52,095 bases of DNA from assembly GCA_002733575.1 (NCBI GenBank), contig NVWB01000155.1, positions 1 to 52,095 on the forward strand. Reading direction: 5' to 3'. Source of the stretch: Blastopirellula sp. (GTDB lineage: Bacteria > Planctomycetota > Planctomycetia > Pirellulales > Pirellulaceae). The position numbers were made by a program, and so were the translations under genes. Shown in pieces: positions 1 to 8,779 of the stretch. The stretch's first letter is position 1; each line of letters starts with the position of its first letter. Under the pieces are notes generated by a model. That model had not been told where the DNA came from. It ran no database searches and worked only from the letters and a program-made list of their open reading frames with translations.

Positions 1-23
1 TTGAGATGTAAACGCAATATCAC

Positions 24-212
24 GGGTACCCCAGTTTGCTCGCAAACTGGGCGGCACAGCCGCAAGAGGTTTCACATTGGATGTGACACAAACTTATCGG
101 ACTGCGTGAACATTACGTTTTGAGTTGTGTAAACCGGTTGTTGAATTCACGCCGCCGCGTGTGACCTCTTGTTGACTTCGTCAACCCAGTTTGCGAGCAA
201 ACAGGGCTACCC
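24..212 (+). repeat. R1 element, copy A (~189 bp, MITE-like)
   Basis: This element matches, in inverted orientation, a second copy at 26975-27161. The outer ~50 bases at each end are nearly identical between copies and the middle is more diverged. Both ends carry the hairpin CAGTTTGCTCGCAAACTG, so the element has terminal inverted repeats of about 25 bp. Inner hairpins are GTTGAC-TTC-GTCAAC and GCGGC-rich arms. There is no coding capacity. The remainder of the gene-free stretch 1-351 holds nothing else I recognise; the next gene ends at 352. Confidence 0.85.
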
Positions 213-351
213 GGCCAACGATGCACTTTCGCCTCCCACACATTCTACCAAGTTCACACGGCGTTATCCATTGTTCGTCTGCTAAGAGATACCGACAAGC
301 GAAAGCTTGCGGCCCCTTTGTTTCGAGAAAATTTGAATTGTGAAGATCTAC

Positions 352-1389
352 TTAGCTTCGATGAATCGAAAACACATAATCATTCTCGCCTTGCGGTTGC
401 ATATCCACTTCAACATCTAAAAACTGCCCAATCAGCGCAGCGTGTGTGGTCGAGTGATCACTCGGCGCATGGGTTCGATAGCGATAGGTGTGCCCAAACT
501 TGTCGGCGGCGATTGCCATGGGTAGCATCAGTTGATCGGCCAGATAATCGCCGACGACTGCTTCACTTTCCAGATACTCAGTGGCAGCACGCAAGGCGGT
601 CTTCGCCACTTTTTGTGCTGGAGTTCCTTGCTTACCGAGTGCGGTGAAAACTTCGGTGATTTTCTCAAAGCTCAATTCAATGGTCACCACATTGCCGGGG
701 CTGAAGCTGTTGTTGTTTTCTTCAACACGGTACTTGGCCTTCTTCCAACCGTCGGTCGTTTCAATCGTGCGGCATTCTCGCTCGGCAATGTGTAAGGGAA
801 GCTTCGCAACCAAAGGACGCACAACACGCGATACTTCTTTGCCGCGTTTGACTAAGTCCAACGGCTTCCAACTTTCGGCAGGTTGAACATCAGCAGAAAT
901 TTGTCCGCCTCCTTTAGGATAGAACCCAATGCGGGAAATATCTAATCGAACATCTCCGCCCATTTGACGAACGATGGGTTGGTATGCTTTTTGTAAGAAG
1001 TCAAAGGTTGGAGCCCAAGGGTTGTGCGTGCCGCCGGTCACTTCAATTTCAAACGTGCCATCCGCAAACATCAACGCAGGCAACAAGGTTTGCATGATCA
1101 ACGTGGTACTGCCAGCGGTGCCGATATCAAACCGGTATGTTCCGCTTTGAATAGCATTCGGCTCAAACGTAAACGTGCCGCTGCCTAAACTGTTGCCCGT
1201 GACACACGCATTACAGACTCTGGCCGCAGCAGAGACGGCGGTTTGATGTTGTTTCTTCAGACCGGTTGGTTTACGACCAGCGCGTACATTGATCATCCGA
1301 AACGGGGTTTGCGTCAACATCGAAAGCGTAAGGCTACTGCGAACAATCTGCCCGCCTGCCTCTCCGAGATTTCCGTTTATTTCTAGCAT
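352..1389 (-). CDS. rtcA: RNA 3'-terminal phosphate cyclase RtcA
   Basis: RtcA converts RNA 3'-phosphate ends to 2',3'-cyclic phosphates using ATP through a covalent enzyme-AMP intermediate. The 345-residue product is close to the usual ~340 of the family. It starts with the typical EINGNLGEAGGQIVRSSL motif and has the internal GxxGSTTL and GFYPKGGG segments. In the C-terminal HxxTT/N-type motif, H312 of DHSTTHAAL is the likely AMP-accepting histidine. It lies 113 bp downstream of a sigma-54 activator on the same strand. In E. coli rtcBA is controlled by the sigma-54 activator RtcR, but this neighbour is PspF-like rather than RtcR-like (no CARF domain), and no RtcB is present here. No sigma-54 promoter was found in the 1390-1502 gap, so co-transcription with the upstream gene is possible. 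The family call is firm. Confidence 0.95.
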   Translation of the reverse strand: MLEINGNLGEAGGQIVRSSLTLSMLTQTPFRMINVRAGRKPTGLKKQHQTAVSAAARVCNACVTGNSLGSGTFTFEPNAIQSGTYRFDIGTAGSTTLIMQTLLPALMFADGTFEIEVTGGTHNPWAPTFDFLQKAYQPIVRQMGGDVRLDISRIGFYPKGGGQISADVQPAESWKPLDLVKRGKEVSRVVRPLVAKLPLHIAERECRTIETTDGWKKAKYRVEENNNSFSPGNVVTIELSFEKITEVFTALGKQGTPAQKVAKTALRAATEYLESEAVVGDYLADQLMLPMAIAADKFGHTYRYRTHAPSDHSTTHAALIGQFLDVEVDMQPQGENDYVFSIHRS

Positions 1390-1502
1390 GAACGGTTGTT
1401 GTCCTTGTGTGGTATAAGTGAATTCGCGTGTAATGAATTCAAAGACACGAACTGAGATAGATTGTTCGCGCTGGAGGGAGATATCTTTCTAGGCATCGCA
1501 AA

Positions 1503-2864
1503 CTACGGCAGATGCTTCTGGTAGTAGTGGCGGAATTGATGGTAGGTTAATCCCAACTGCCGGGCCGCTTCAGCTTGGTTGTTGCCTGATTGTAAGAGGG
1601 CGGTTTCGATTAACTCGCGTGCAAAACTGGCCAGTTGTTCTTGATAGCCGCCACTCGTTCCTTTGGAAATTCTAGGTGATTGGAGTCCCAAATCGCTGGG
1701 TGTGATTTCATCGGTGGTATCTCGATAGACGGCCCTTTCGATCACATTTTTTAGTTCTCGCACGTTGCCTGGAAAAGGATAGCGGTTTAATTCCTTGATG
1801 GCCGCTGCCGAGAATCGTTTGCCGCGGAAGGCCGGGATCTCGCGTTCAAATTGCATTGCAAAGTGATGCATTAAAACTTGAATGTCGCCCTCACGCTCTC
1901 GCAGCGGTGGCACTTGAATCTCATCAAACGCTAAGCGGTCGTACAAGTCAGGCAAGAACTCTCCACTGGCAATCCTCTCTTGCAAGTCACAGTTGGTGGC
2001 GCCAATGATTCGCACGTTCGTTTTCAGTTCGTGCATGCCGCCGACACGGGTGTAAGTTCCGTATTCGACCACGCGAAGAATCTTCTGCTGAAACGTCAAC
2101 GACATATTGCCGATTTCATCCAGAAAAAGAGTTCCGCCATCGGCTTGTTCAAACTTGCCTCGGCGTGTTGAATCTGCCCCAGTAAAGGCCCCTTTCTCAT
2201 GCCCGAATAATTCGCTTTCAAGCAGTGAGTCGCTGAACGCTGCGCAGTTGACCGTGATAATTGGCTGCTTGGACGAACTGCCGAGAAAGTGAATCGCACG
2301 TGCCACTAGCTCTTTGCCGGTTCCACGTTCGCCCATGATCAATAGTGGCCGGGGGATTTTCGCCACGCGGCGAATCTGTTCGACCATCGATTCGATTTGG
2401 GGAGATTTCCCGACGATTTCAAATTTGGCTTGAATGGCTTCTCGCAATTGCGTGTTGCGTTGGGCCAGTAAGCGGTTTTTATCGATGGCTTTGTAGAGCC
2501 CTCGTAGTTTGCCTAACAGGGTCGCAATACGCTGAGGTAAGTGATCACCTAGAACGAGGAAGTCAGTGGCTCCCATCTCAACCGCTTGTGAAGCTGCTGC
2601 TACATCGCCATGCTGGGCCACGACGACCAGCGGAACATCAGGGTCAAGCTGACGAATTTGAGAGATGAGCGGTTGGTTTGATACCAGTTCTTGGGGAATA
2701 ATTAACAGGCGTCGATCTTCGCCATTCCGAACTGCCGTTAGTAGATCATCAATGGACGCTAGGCTCTCAAAAATGCAGGTGTCATCTACCACTAGTTTAA
2801 AAGCGTTGATCCAATGCGAGGCCTGAATTGGCTCGCCTTCCAAGATTAAAACAGATTGCAACAT
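1503..2864 (-). CDS. PspF-like sigma-54 activator with degenerate receiver domain
   Basis: An enhancer-binding protein of 453 residues that activates sigma-54 promoters by ATP hydrolysis. Residues 1-125 have a receiver-like pattern, but the phospho-acceptor aspartate position is replaced (LLIIPQ, residues 53-58) and the usual K-P is absent, so phosphorylation is unlikely. The AAA+ domain (about 148-385) has Walker A GERGTGKE (178-185), GAFTGA (225-230) and Walker B GGTLFLDEIG. The C-terminal HTH (about 428-450, AARQLGLTYHQF) closely resembles that of PspF. The AAA+ region is also PspF-like (NCAAF, SELFGHEKGAFTGA, LPPLRERE-type segments). It is divergent from an SPFH membrane protein whose upstream DNA carries a sigma-54 promoter and inverted repeats, so that gene is its probable target. 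The same repeats sit next to its own start, which suggests autoregulation. Confidence 0.92.
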   Translation of the reverse strand: MLQSVLILEGEPIQASHWINAFKLVVDDTCIFESLASIDDLLTAVRNGEDRRLLIIPQELVSNQPLISQIRQLDPDVPLVVVAQHGDVAAASQAVEMGATDFLVLGDHLPQRIATLLGKLRGLYKAIDKNRLLAQRNTQLREAIQAKFEIVGKSPQIESMVEQIRRVAKIPRPLLIMGERGTGKELVARAIHFLGSSSKQPIITVNCAAFSDSLLESELFGHEKGAFTGADSTRRGKFEQADGGTLFLDEIGNMSLTFQQKILRVVEYGTYTRVGGMHELKTNVRIIGATNCDLQERIASGEFLPDLYDRLAFDEIQVPPLREREGDIQVLMHHFAMQFEREIPAFRGKRFSAAAIKELNRYPFPGNVRELKNVIERAVYRDTTDEITPSDLGLQSPRISKGTSGGYQEQLASFARELIETALLQSGNNQAEAARQLGLTYHQFRHYYQKHLP

Positions 2865-2880
2865 ACGCCTATTTTAAATG

Positions 2881-2930
2881 AAGAAGTTAGTGGATTCCAC
2901 TAGGTTAGTGATGAAACTCACTAACTTCTT
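2881..2930. promoter_or_regulatory. Probable upstream activating sequence (inverted repeats)
   Basis: A perfect 12-bp inverted repeat, AAGAAGTTAGTG (2881-2892) with CACTAACTTCTT (2919-2930), encloses further half-sites: CCACTA at 2897-2902 and GTTAGTG at 2904-2910. The GTTAGTG half-site therefore recurs 18 bp apart in one orientation and once inverted. The array lies 60-110 bp upstream of the sigma-54 promoter at 2990 and just upstream of the divergent activator start at 2864. That is where a bEBP enhancer would sit and also allows autorepression. Binding by the adjacent activator is inference. Confidence 0.7.
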
Positions 2931-2989
2931 GAAAGTGGCCATTATTGATAAGTCTTATGTACATAATGGTTTAAGTCGATTGGTAAGTT

Positions 2990-3008
2990 TTGGCCCGAAA
3001 CCTGCTTT
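2990..3008 (+). promoter_or_regulatory. Sigma-54 (-24/-12) promoter of SPFH gene
   Basis: The sequence TTGGCCCGAAACCTGCTTT fits the TGGCACG-N4-TTGCW consensus. GG (2992-2993) and GC (3004-3005) are separated by exactly ten bases, as required. Predicted transcription would start near 3017, giving a leader of about 75 nt before the GTG start at 3093. Confidence 0.78.
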
Positions 3009-3092
3009 ACAGATTCCTGTCAATTGGGTGGCCAAAGCTGATTGATGTCAGTTCTGAATGGGCCACCTTTATTCTTTCGCAGGAGTCCCATC

Positions 3093-5207
3093 GTGGAAAC
3101 CTCAGTTTTGTTGTTTGGGTTTAGTCTTCAATTAGGTATGTGGATAGTGGCCAGTTGCCTCGGGCTGTTATTGCTGGTTCCGATTGCACTCTGGCTGGCC
3201 GGAATTCGATACATTCCGAACGACCGAGTCGGAATCATTGAAAAGATTTGGTCCGGCAAAGGTTCGGTCGAAGAAGGTCGCTTGCTGGCTAGTCGGGGAG
3301 AAGCGGGTTACGAGATGAAATTATTGCGGGGTGGTATTCATTTTGGATATTGGCCTTGGCAGTATCGAATTCATAAGGCTCCACTCACGATCGTGCCGCA
3401 AGGAAAGATAGGGTACGTGTTTGCCAGAGACGGACAACCGGCCGAATCAGATCAAACCCTGGCCCGGGTTGTTCCTTGTAAAGATTTCCAAGATGCACGC
3501 GGATTTCTGTTTGGCAAATCAAGTGGTCAATTGTTAGGGCAACGCGGGCGTCAACGGGCCATTTTGCGTGAAGGCGTTTACGCGATTAACTTGGCACTGT
3601 TTGTTGTGATCACCGAAGACCAGGTTTATCGATTGAATCGGATGACTCGAAATGAGTCGATGATGATCGACAAATGGCGCGGCGTGTTGCAAAGCGTAAG
3701 AGGATTCGATCCAGTAGTGGTTGGAGCGTACCCTATTAATCATCGTGACTCAGTAGAGCAGACAACCGTGGGAGATACGATTGGAGTGGTCACGGTTCAA
3801 GATGGCCCTACTTTGGATGCTGGCCAGATTATTGCTCCGCCAGTCGGCATCGAAAAAGATGCTGAGCATAACCATAGTAATTTCCAAGACATCGAAGAGT
3901 TTCTCAAAGCCGGTGGTCGACGTGGTCGCCAGTTTGGGGTGCTTACCGATGGAACGTATTTCATCAATCGCTGGTTTGCTACGGTTGAACTGATTCCAAA
4001 AACAGTGGTACCCATCGGCCATGTTGGCGTGGTGGTTAGCTATTTTGGTAAAGAAGGGAGCGATGTCTCCGGCGAAGACTTTCGGCATGGAGAGCGAGTC
4101 GCCTCAGATGAACGGGGTGTGCAAGCCAAGACCCGGAGCCCTGGCAAGTACGCATTTAATACCTATGCCGGAAATGTTCACTTGGTGCCGACGACCAACT
4201 TTGTGTTGCACTGGATCACAGGCCGGACCGAAACGCATAAGTTTGATGAAAGCTTAAAGTCGATTGATCTTGTCACCGCCGATGCGTATGAGCCCTCGTT
4301 ACCGTTGTCGGTGGTCGTTCACATTGACTATCAAAAAGCGGCCAATGTGGTACAGCGTTTTGGTGACGTGAAAAAATTGATTACGCAGACGCTTGACCCT
4401 TTGTTGAGTGCGTACTTTCGGGACATTGCCCATAAGAAAACGATGCTGGAACTGCTGCATGACCGTGATCTGATTCAGGAAGAAGCACGTCAAGAATTGC
4501 GGCGGAAGTTCTGCGGTTTCGATATCGAACTAGTCGATGTGTTGATCGGGAAACCAGAAACCCAAGAGGCGACCGGTGAAATTGAAACATTACTGGAGCA
4601 ACTACGGTTAAGACAACTGTCACAAGAACAAGTGAAGACGTACCAGCAGCAATGTGCGGCTTCTGAAAAACTGAAAACTTTGAAGATGGCACAAGCTCAG
4701 GCCGAACTACAGACCGAGTTGACGCAATCTCGCGTTGAGATCGAAATCTCGAAAAACCGTGGAGAAGCCGAATTGGAACAGGCCCGGATGCGGGCCGAAC
4801 AAACGGTGGTGGATGCCGAAGCCGATCACCGCAAGCATTTGCTGATTGCTGAAGCCGAAAGCAAGGCCAAGGCATTACTTGGCGAAGGTGAAAGTACTCG
4901 GATCGCACTGGAAGGTGAGGCACAAGCCAACGTGCTGCGAAAGCAAATTGAATCGTATGGCGATCCTCGATTGTACGCAGTCTCTATCGTATCCAAGCAC
5001 TTGTCGCAAAGCAGGCAACCGCTGGTGCCAGAGCAACTGTTCATGACCGGATCGTCACGTGACGGAGAGAAAAGCGGCAGCGAACAAGGGCCACTCAGTA
5101 GTTTGATTGAATTACTGCTGGCCGAAAAAGTGGGCTTCAAAACCGAGGTGTTTTCGAATTCGGAACCGGAAGAAAAACCCCGTGAAGATGATTCAACTTC
5201 TGCATAG
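3093..5207 (+). CDS. SPFH/band-7 (flotillin-like) membrane protein
   Basis: A 704-residue protein with an N-terminal membrane segment (about residues 9-37), a long SPFH/band-7 region (about 40-470), and a Glu/Ala/Gln-rich coiled coil (about 490-620, with AELEQARMRAEQ-type heptads). It ends in a flotillin-like tail and an acidic C-terminus. Such proteins scaffold membrane microdomains and are often linked to envelope-stress responses. The GTG start at 3093 is preferred over the longer frame beginning at 3042. An AGGAG ribosome site lies eight bases upstream of it, and it follows the predicted sigma-54 start site. Expression is probably driven by the divergent PspF-like activator. A terminator follows at 5231. 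The exact biochemical role cannot be read from sequence. Confidence 0.88.
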   Translation: METSVLLFGFSLQLGMWIVASCLGLLLLVPIALWLAGIRYIPNDRVGIIEKIWSGKGSVEEGRLLASRGEAGYEMKLLRGGIHFGYWPWQYRIHKAPLTIVPQGKIGYVFARDGQPAESDQTLARVVPCKDFQDARGFLFGKSSGQLLGQRGRQRAILREGVYAINLALFVVITEDQVYRLNRMTRNESMMIDKWRGVLQSVRGFDPVVVGAYPINHRDSVEQTTVGDTIGVVTVQDGPTLDAGQIIAPPVGIEKDAEHNHSNFQDIEEFLKAGGRRGRQFGVLTDGTYFINRWFATVELIPKTVVPIGHVGVVVSYFGKEGSDVSGEDFRHGERVASDERGVQAKTRSPGKYAFNTYAGNVHLVPTTNFVLHWITGRTETHKFDESLKSIDLVTADAYEPSLPLSVVVHIDYQKAANVVQRFGDVKKLITQTLDPLLSAYFRDIAHKKTMLELLHDRDLIQEEARQELRRKFCGFDIELVDVLIGKPETQEATGEIETLLEQLRLRQLSQEQVKTYQQQCAASEKLKTLKMAQAQAELQTELTQSRVEIEISKNRGEAELEQARMRAEQTVVDAEADHRKHLLIAEAESKAKALLGEGESTRIALEGEAQANVLRKQIESYGDPRLYAVSIVSKHLSQSRQPLVPEQLFMTGSSRDGEKSGSEQGPLSSLIELLLAEKVGFKTEVFSNSEPEEKPREDDSTSA

Positions 5208-5230
5208 TCTGTAGGTTAAAAGAAAAATAG

Positions 5231-5267
5231 AACGCATATTGAAATCAATTCGATGTGCGTTTTTTTG
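5231..5267 (+). terminator. Rho-independent terminator after SPFH gene
   Basis: Stem arms AACGCATA (5231-5238) and TGTGCGTT (5253-5260) pair with one G-U, followed by a T-run. It lies 24 bp after the stop and separates the convergent gene ending at 5275. Confidence 0.7.
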
Positions 5268-5274
5268 TTTAACT

Positions 5275-6966
5275 TCACTTACCTTGATTCGGATTTGAAA
5301 TCGCGTGCAATTGTTTCATCGACAAGATGTAGAGCACATTGTTCGCACTGTTGGGTGTCGCATAGATTGCGCTGGATAAAAAGCTTTCGCTGACCGGGTT
5401 TCCGCCGGGCATGGCAATAGCCGGGTCTTTCGAAAGATTGAATACCGCAAGTTCACCATCTTCATCGGCCGCATAAACATGCCGGGCCGAGATCAGCGGT
5501 GTTGACCAAGTGTGTGCAAATAGATCATAGGTCCAATGGGCCACGCCGGTCTTCGCATCAATGCAGTGGAGCAGACCTGATGTATCTGAGACGAAGGCTA
5601 GGTCTTCTTTGATCACGACACTGCTCATACAGCGGTGCATTTCTTCCTCGAATACTGTTCTACCGTTGCCATCAAGATCGGTGCCCGTGTAAAGCCAAAC
5701 AACTGCGGAGTTCGGATTCGGCTTGGTGTATTCTCCTTTGTCCTTTTCGCAGGCAATGCGGCGGCGATGTGGTATCGGGGTGTCTGGCGATTCTTTACTA
5801 AACACTAAGTCAGGGCTCACATCGCCTCTCTTGGTTGGATCAATACACCACAGATGCCCATCGCCTTCACCATGTTCAGGGTCTTGTCCAACGGCAATAT
5901 AGACATTGCCGTTGTAGATGGTTGGCTTGGCGATCAGGTTGTTTCGGGTGGCACGCCCGCCGAGCATCCAAATTGAATCTTTGGGGTTGCAGTCGAATTT
6001 CCAGAGTAGTTTTCCCTTGCCATCGGCGGTTCCTTGAGGATCAAAACTATAAAGCCAGCCATCGCCGCCGGGGAAGATGACTTGATCCACTCCGCCCAGT
6101 TTGGCAACTACCGGCGAACCCCATGATCCGTGTAAGATGTTTTTGGTCGCGGAGTTGTCAGACCAAAGGACTTTGCCTGTTTTTTTATCGAGTGCTAAAA
6201 AACAAGGGGCGAGTTCGTTCGGATTATTCGAATGTGATTCATCCAGCCCTTGTCCTGTCACCAGAAAAATGGCATCCTTTGAAGCGGCAATCTGACTGCA
6301 ACTGGCGTTGTGAGGCGAGACTCCCAATTCGGCCATCATGTCCAATCGCCAAACCGTGTCGGCCTCTTTCTTGGTGTTCAAGACTTGTTGCCCGAATTTG
6401 TCTTTTACGCCATCGTCTTCATTGTCGTAAAACCCTTCGGTGTCAAGGCAAACGACTTCGCAGCGATTGGTCACATACCACAGTCGGTCACCTTCAACAT
6501 GTGGTGTGCTGGTGATTCCTTGCATGGGCCAATCGTGAACGCGACCCGTTGGTAGTTTTTCGTTTGAATCCTGCCACAAAAGCTCACCATCTTTGGCATC
6601 GAAACAAAGTAGCACGCCTAAGTCGATGTCACTCGGGTACCGCTTCAAATAGCCAGCATGGTTATTCGTGCCAACAAACACCTTGCCGCCAGAGATCACT
6701 GGCCCACAGTAAGCGACCGAACCAACTGGCACTGACCACAGAACATTCTTCCCTGTCTTGATGTCAAAGTCAGTTGGCACAATGCGTTCTTGCTCACGCA
6801 GAAAGGCCCTGTAGTCTTCCGCATATTTGGCCATGAAGATACTGGCAACCAGAATCACGACCAGCATCGTCATCAAGCTAAACCGAAACCGCCAACGCCG
6901 CGGTTGGGTTTTATCAATCGGTTGGTCTACGTCGCTTCTGTTTTCAGAAATAATGGAATCGTTCAC
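5275..6966 (-). CDS. Membrane-anchored PQQ-type beta-propeller protein
   Basis: A 563-residue protein with a short basic cytoplasmic N-terminus and a single membrane anchor (about residues 28-47), preceded by the planctomycete-type RFSLMTMLV start. An extracytoplasmic region follows, with repeated PQQ/beta-propeller blade motifs: GELLWQDS, LWYVTNRCEVVCLDTEG, GKVLWSDN, GVAHWTYDL. These blades resemble outer-membrane BamB/PQQ-binding repeat proteins and quinoprotein dehydrogenases, but no dehydrogenase catalytic set can be assigned. It lies 91 bp downstream of a polyferredoxin gene on the same strand and may be co-transcribed with it and the FMN lipoprotein. A redox or scaffolding role is inference. 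Confidence 0.88.
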   Translation of the reverse strand: MNDSIISENRSDVDQPIDKTQPRRWRFRFSLMTMLVVILVASIFMAKYAEDYRAFLREQERIVPTDFDIKTGKNVLWSVPVGSVAYCGPVISGGKVFVGTNNHAGYLKRYPSDIDLGVLLCFDAKDGELLWQDSNEKLPTGRVHDWPMQGITSTPHVEGDRLWYVTNRCEVVCLDTEGFYDNEDDGVKDKFGQQVLNTKKEADTVWRLDMMAELGVSPHNASCSQIAASKDAIFLVTGQGLDESHSNNPNELAPCFLALDKKTGKVLWSDNSATKNILHGSWGSPVVAKLGGVDQVIFPGGDGWLYSFDPQGTADGKGKLLWKFDCNPKDSIWMLGGRATRNNLIAKPTIYNGNVYIAVGQDPEHGEGDGHLWCIDPTKRGDVSPDLVFSKESPDTPIPHRRRIACEKDKGEYTKPNPNSAVVWLYTGTDLDGNGRTVFEEEMHRCMSSVVIKEDLAFVSDTSGLLHCIDAKTGVAHWTYDLFAHTWSTPLISARHVYAADEDGELAVFNLSKDPAIAMPGGNPVSESFLSSAIYATPNSANNVLYILSMKQLHAISNPNQGK

Positions 6967-7057
6967 ACATCACACCTTGTTGCCCTCTTTGGTGTAGATA
7001 TTCTATTTCTTGATGCAGATGATTGTATCATGCTGGTGCTAAACTTGCAAAACAATT

Positions 7058-8779
7058 TTAAGTAAACACAAACTTCCGGTCTTCATTCTCGGCCACTACC
7101 GGTATAGCGCCTTCGGTCAGGCGTTGTTCCTGAATCACGTATTTGGTGTGGCAGCGATAGGTGCAGATGCCGCAGCCTACGCATTTTTCGCGGTCGACAT
7201 GCGGGGCCATGATCGTCGCGAACTCATCGATTTCTAAGTCAGTGAACCCTTGTTCTTCTAACATGGCCCGGTCGACATCAAGCGAGATCGGTTTCATTTC
7301 AATTGCGTTGTAGCCCGCTTGTTGGCATTCGACATAACACAAATCACAGGCTTCGCGGTTATCATCTTCACGAAACGGTAAACAGGTTTCTGTGTTCACC
7401 ACTGCCAGGCCCATGTGGGTTTCTCGTTTCAGTAGCAGATCAAGCGGTTGAATGGCGCCGGTCGGGCAAACTTGTGTGCAGAAGTTACAGTCTTGATGGC
7501 AGCCAGCATGTTCAGGATGGGCGACCGGAGTCCAGAGTGATTCGAGCCCATGTTCTAAGCCGGCAGGGTGTAGCACCGGGCCAGGGCAGACTTTGAAACA
7601 TTCTCCGCAGCGGATGCACAAGTCTAAAAACGCATCTTCTGGCACACTACCTGGCGGACGAAGCGGTTTGTGTTTGGCGCTTTGACCGGCCGCATCGACT
7701 ACTCGCGTCACTGCGGCAGCGGTCGCTCCAATTACACCGGCAGCGATGAACCCCCTGCGTGAAACGGGTCGTGGTTCGACGGGCGTATCTTCTAATACTT
7801 TCAGTTCAACGAAGTTCCAACGCGTGACAAATTTAATTGCATCGGTCGGGCAAACTCCACCACAGGTTTGGCAATAGGTGCAGTCGTTCGTGCGTGTGGT
7901 ATAGTCTTCATGAATGGCATCGAACGGGCAAATCTCTACGCACTTGTTGCAGTTAATACAGCTAGATTCGACCTTGCGCTCGCCGACTCGTAAGAAGTTA
8001 AACACCGAAAGCAATGCACCACTCGGGCAAACGTACCGGCACCAGAATCGACGACCCAAGAGACTAAGTAGAAACACACTGGCGAACAACCCGAGTGATA
8101 CATAAAACATCGTATCAACCGGGCCTAAATGATTGGTGCCCTTCATCATTCCAAGTTGGGCCCTGCCGCCGGAGAACAACAGCCCGCGTGTAAGGATTGG
8201 AATCGCAGAGAAAAACCCGCTAGTTAACACGCCAAAGATTGAACTAACCAAGATGCCTGTCAGCAGATAATACTTGATATGCACCCAGCCGCCTTTGGGT
8301 CCGTTTTCTGCTAGATGAAATCGTTTGAAGTGCCGGCCTATCAGCCAGTCAAACGCATCGATTAATGTCCCGAGCGGACAAAAATATCCGCAGAATGCTC
8401 GCGGCACAATAATGCAAAATGCCAGAATGCCGATCATCCAGGCGAGTGTTTCCCAGTTGAATACCTTTCCGGCAAGCACGGTCGAGAGCCCAACCAGCGG
8501 ATCGATGAGTAAAAATAGTTCGACCGAAAACGTCTCTTTGTTGCTCAGTGTTTCTGCTGAAAAATTCTCGGAGTAGGGCCAGCACACATAAAAGAATGCG
8601 TAGAGGAACATGACCAGGCACACAACTTGAATGATACGCCGCAGAGGTGAACTTCGTGTGGCCGGGCCAATCCGTTCAAGCCACCGCCAGAGGAACCCTC
8701 GCCAGCCAGTTCGCTTGCTCTTCTTCAGAAAACCGAAGAAGATATTTGCCGCTTTCCAGCGACTCGGCGGTTGGTTCAC
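7058..8779 (-). CDS. NapH/NapG-like polyferredoxin membrane fusion
   Basis: A 573-residue iron-sulfur membrane protein. The N-terminal half (about 1-260) has several membrane spans with CGYFCPLG and CRYVCPSG motifs, as in NapH/NosR/MauN. Two 4Fe-4S clusters follow (CINCNKCVEICP, CTYCQTCGGVCP). A Tat-like segment SRRGFIAAGVIGAT then precedes a NapG/MauM-like part with further clusters (CIRCGECFKVCP, CNFCTQVCP, CDLCYVEC, CVGCGICTYRC). It therefore reads as a NapH-NapG fusion with the twin-arginine motif now internal. The start overlaps the upstream FMN-binding lipoprotein gene by four bases (ATGA), showing translational coupling. Together they resemble a split NosR/Rnf-like route carrying electrons from the membrane to a periplasmic acceptor. 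The acceptor is not identified. Confidence 0.9.
   Translation of the reverse strand: MNQPPSRWKAANIFFGFLKKSKRTGWRGFLWRWLERIGPATRSSPLRRIIQVVCLVMFLYAFFYVCWPYSENFSAETLSNKETFSVELFLLIDPLVGLSTVLAGKVFNWETLAWMIGILAFCIIVPRAFCGYFCPLGTLIDAFDWLIGRHFKRFHLAENGPKGGWVHIKYYLLTGILVSSIFGVLTSGFFSAIPILTRGLLFSGGRAQLGMMKGTNHLGPVDTMFYVSLGLFASVFLLSLLGRRFWCRYVCPSGALLSVFNFLRVGERKVESSCINCNKCVEICPFDAIHEDYTTRTNDCTYCQTCGGVCPTDAIKFVTRWNFVELKVLEDTPVEPRPVSRRGFIAAGVIGATAAAVTRVVDAAGQSAKHKPLRPPGSVPEDAFLDLCIRCGECFKVCPGPVLHPAGLEHGLESLWTPVAHPEHAGCHQDCNFCTQVCPTGAIQPLDLLLKRETHMGLAVVNTETCLPFREDDNREACDLCYVECQQAGYNAIEMKPISLDVDRAMLEEQGFTDLEIDEFATIMAPHVDREKCVGCGICTYRCHTKYVIQEQRLTEGAIPVVAENEDRKFVFT

Noticed and set aside
532..886. Several + strand open frames of 60-100 residues
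   Set aside because: Antisense shadows of rtcA with no independent start signal or motif.
1390..1502. Possible sigma-54 promoter for rtcA
   Set aside because: No TGGC-N8-GC pattern was found on the minus strand.
4381..4923. 180-residue minus-strand open frame
   Set aside because: Antisense shadow of the coiled-coil part of the SPFH gene, with low-complexity residues.
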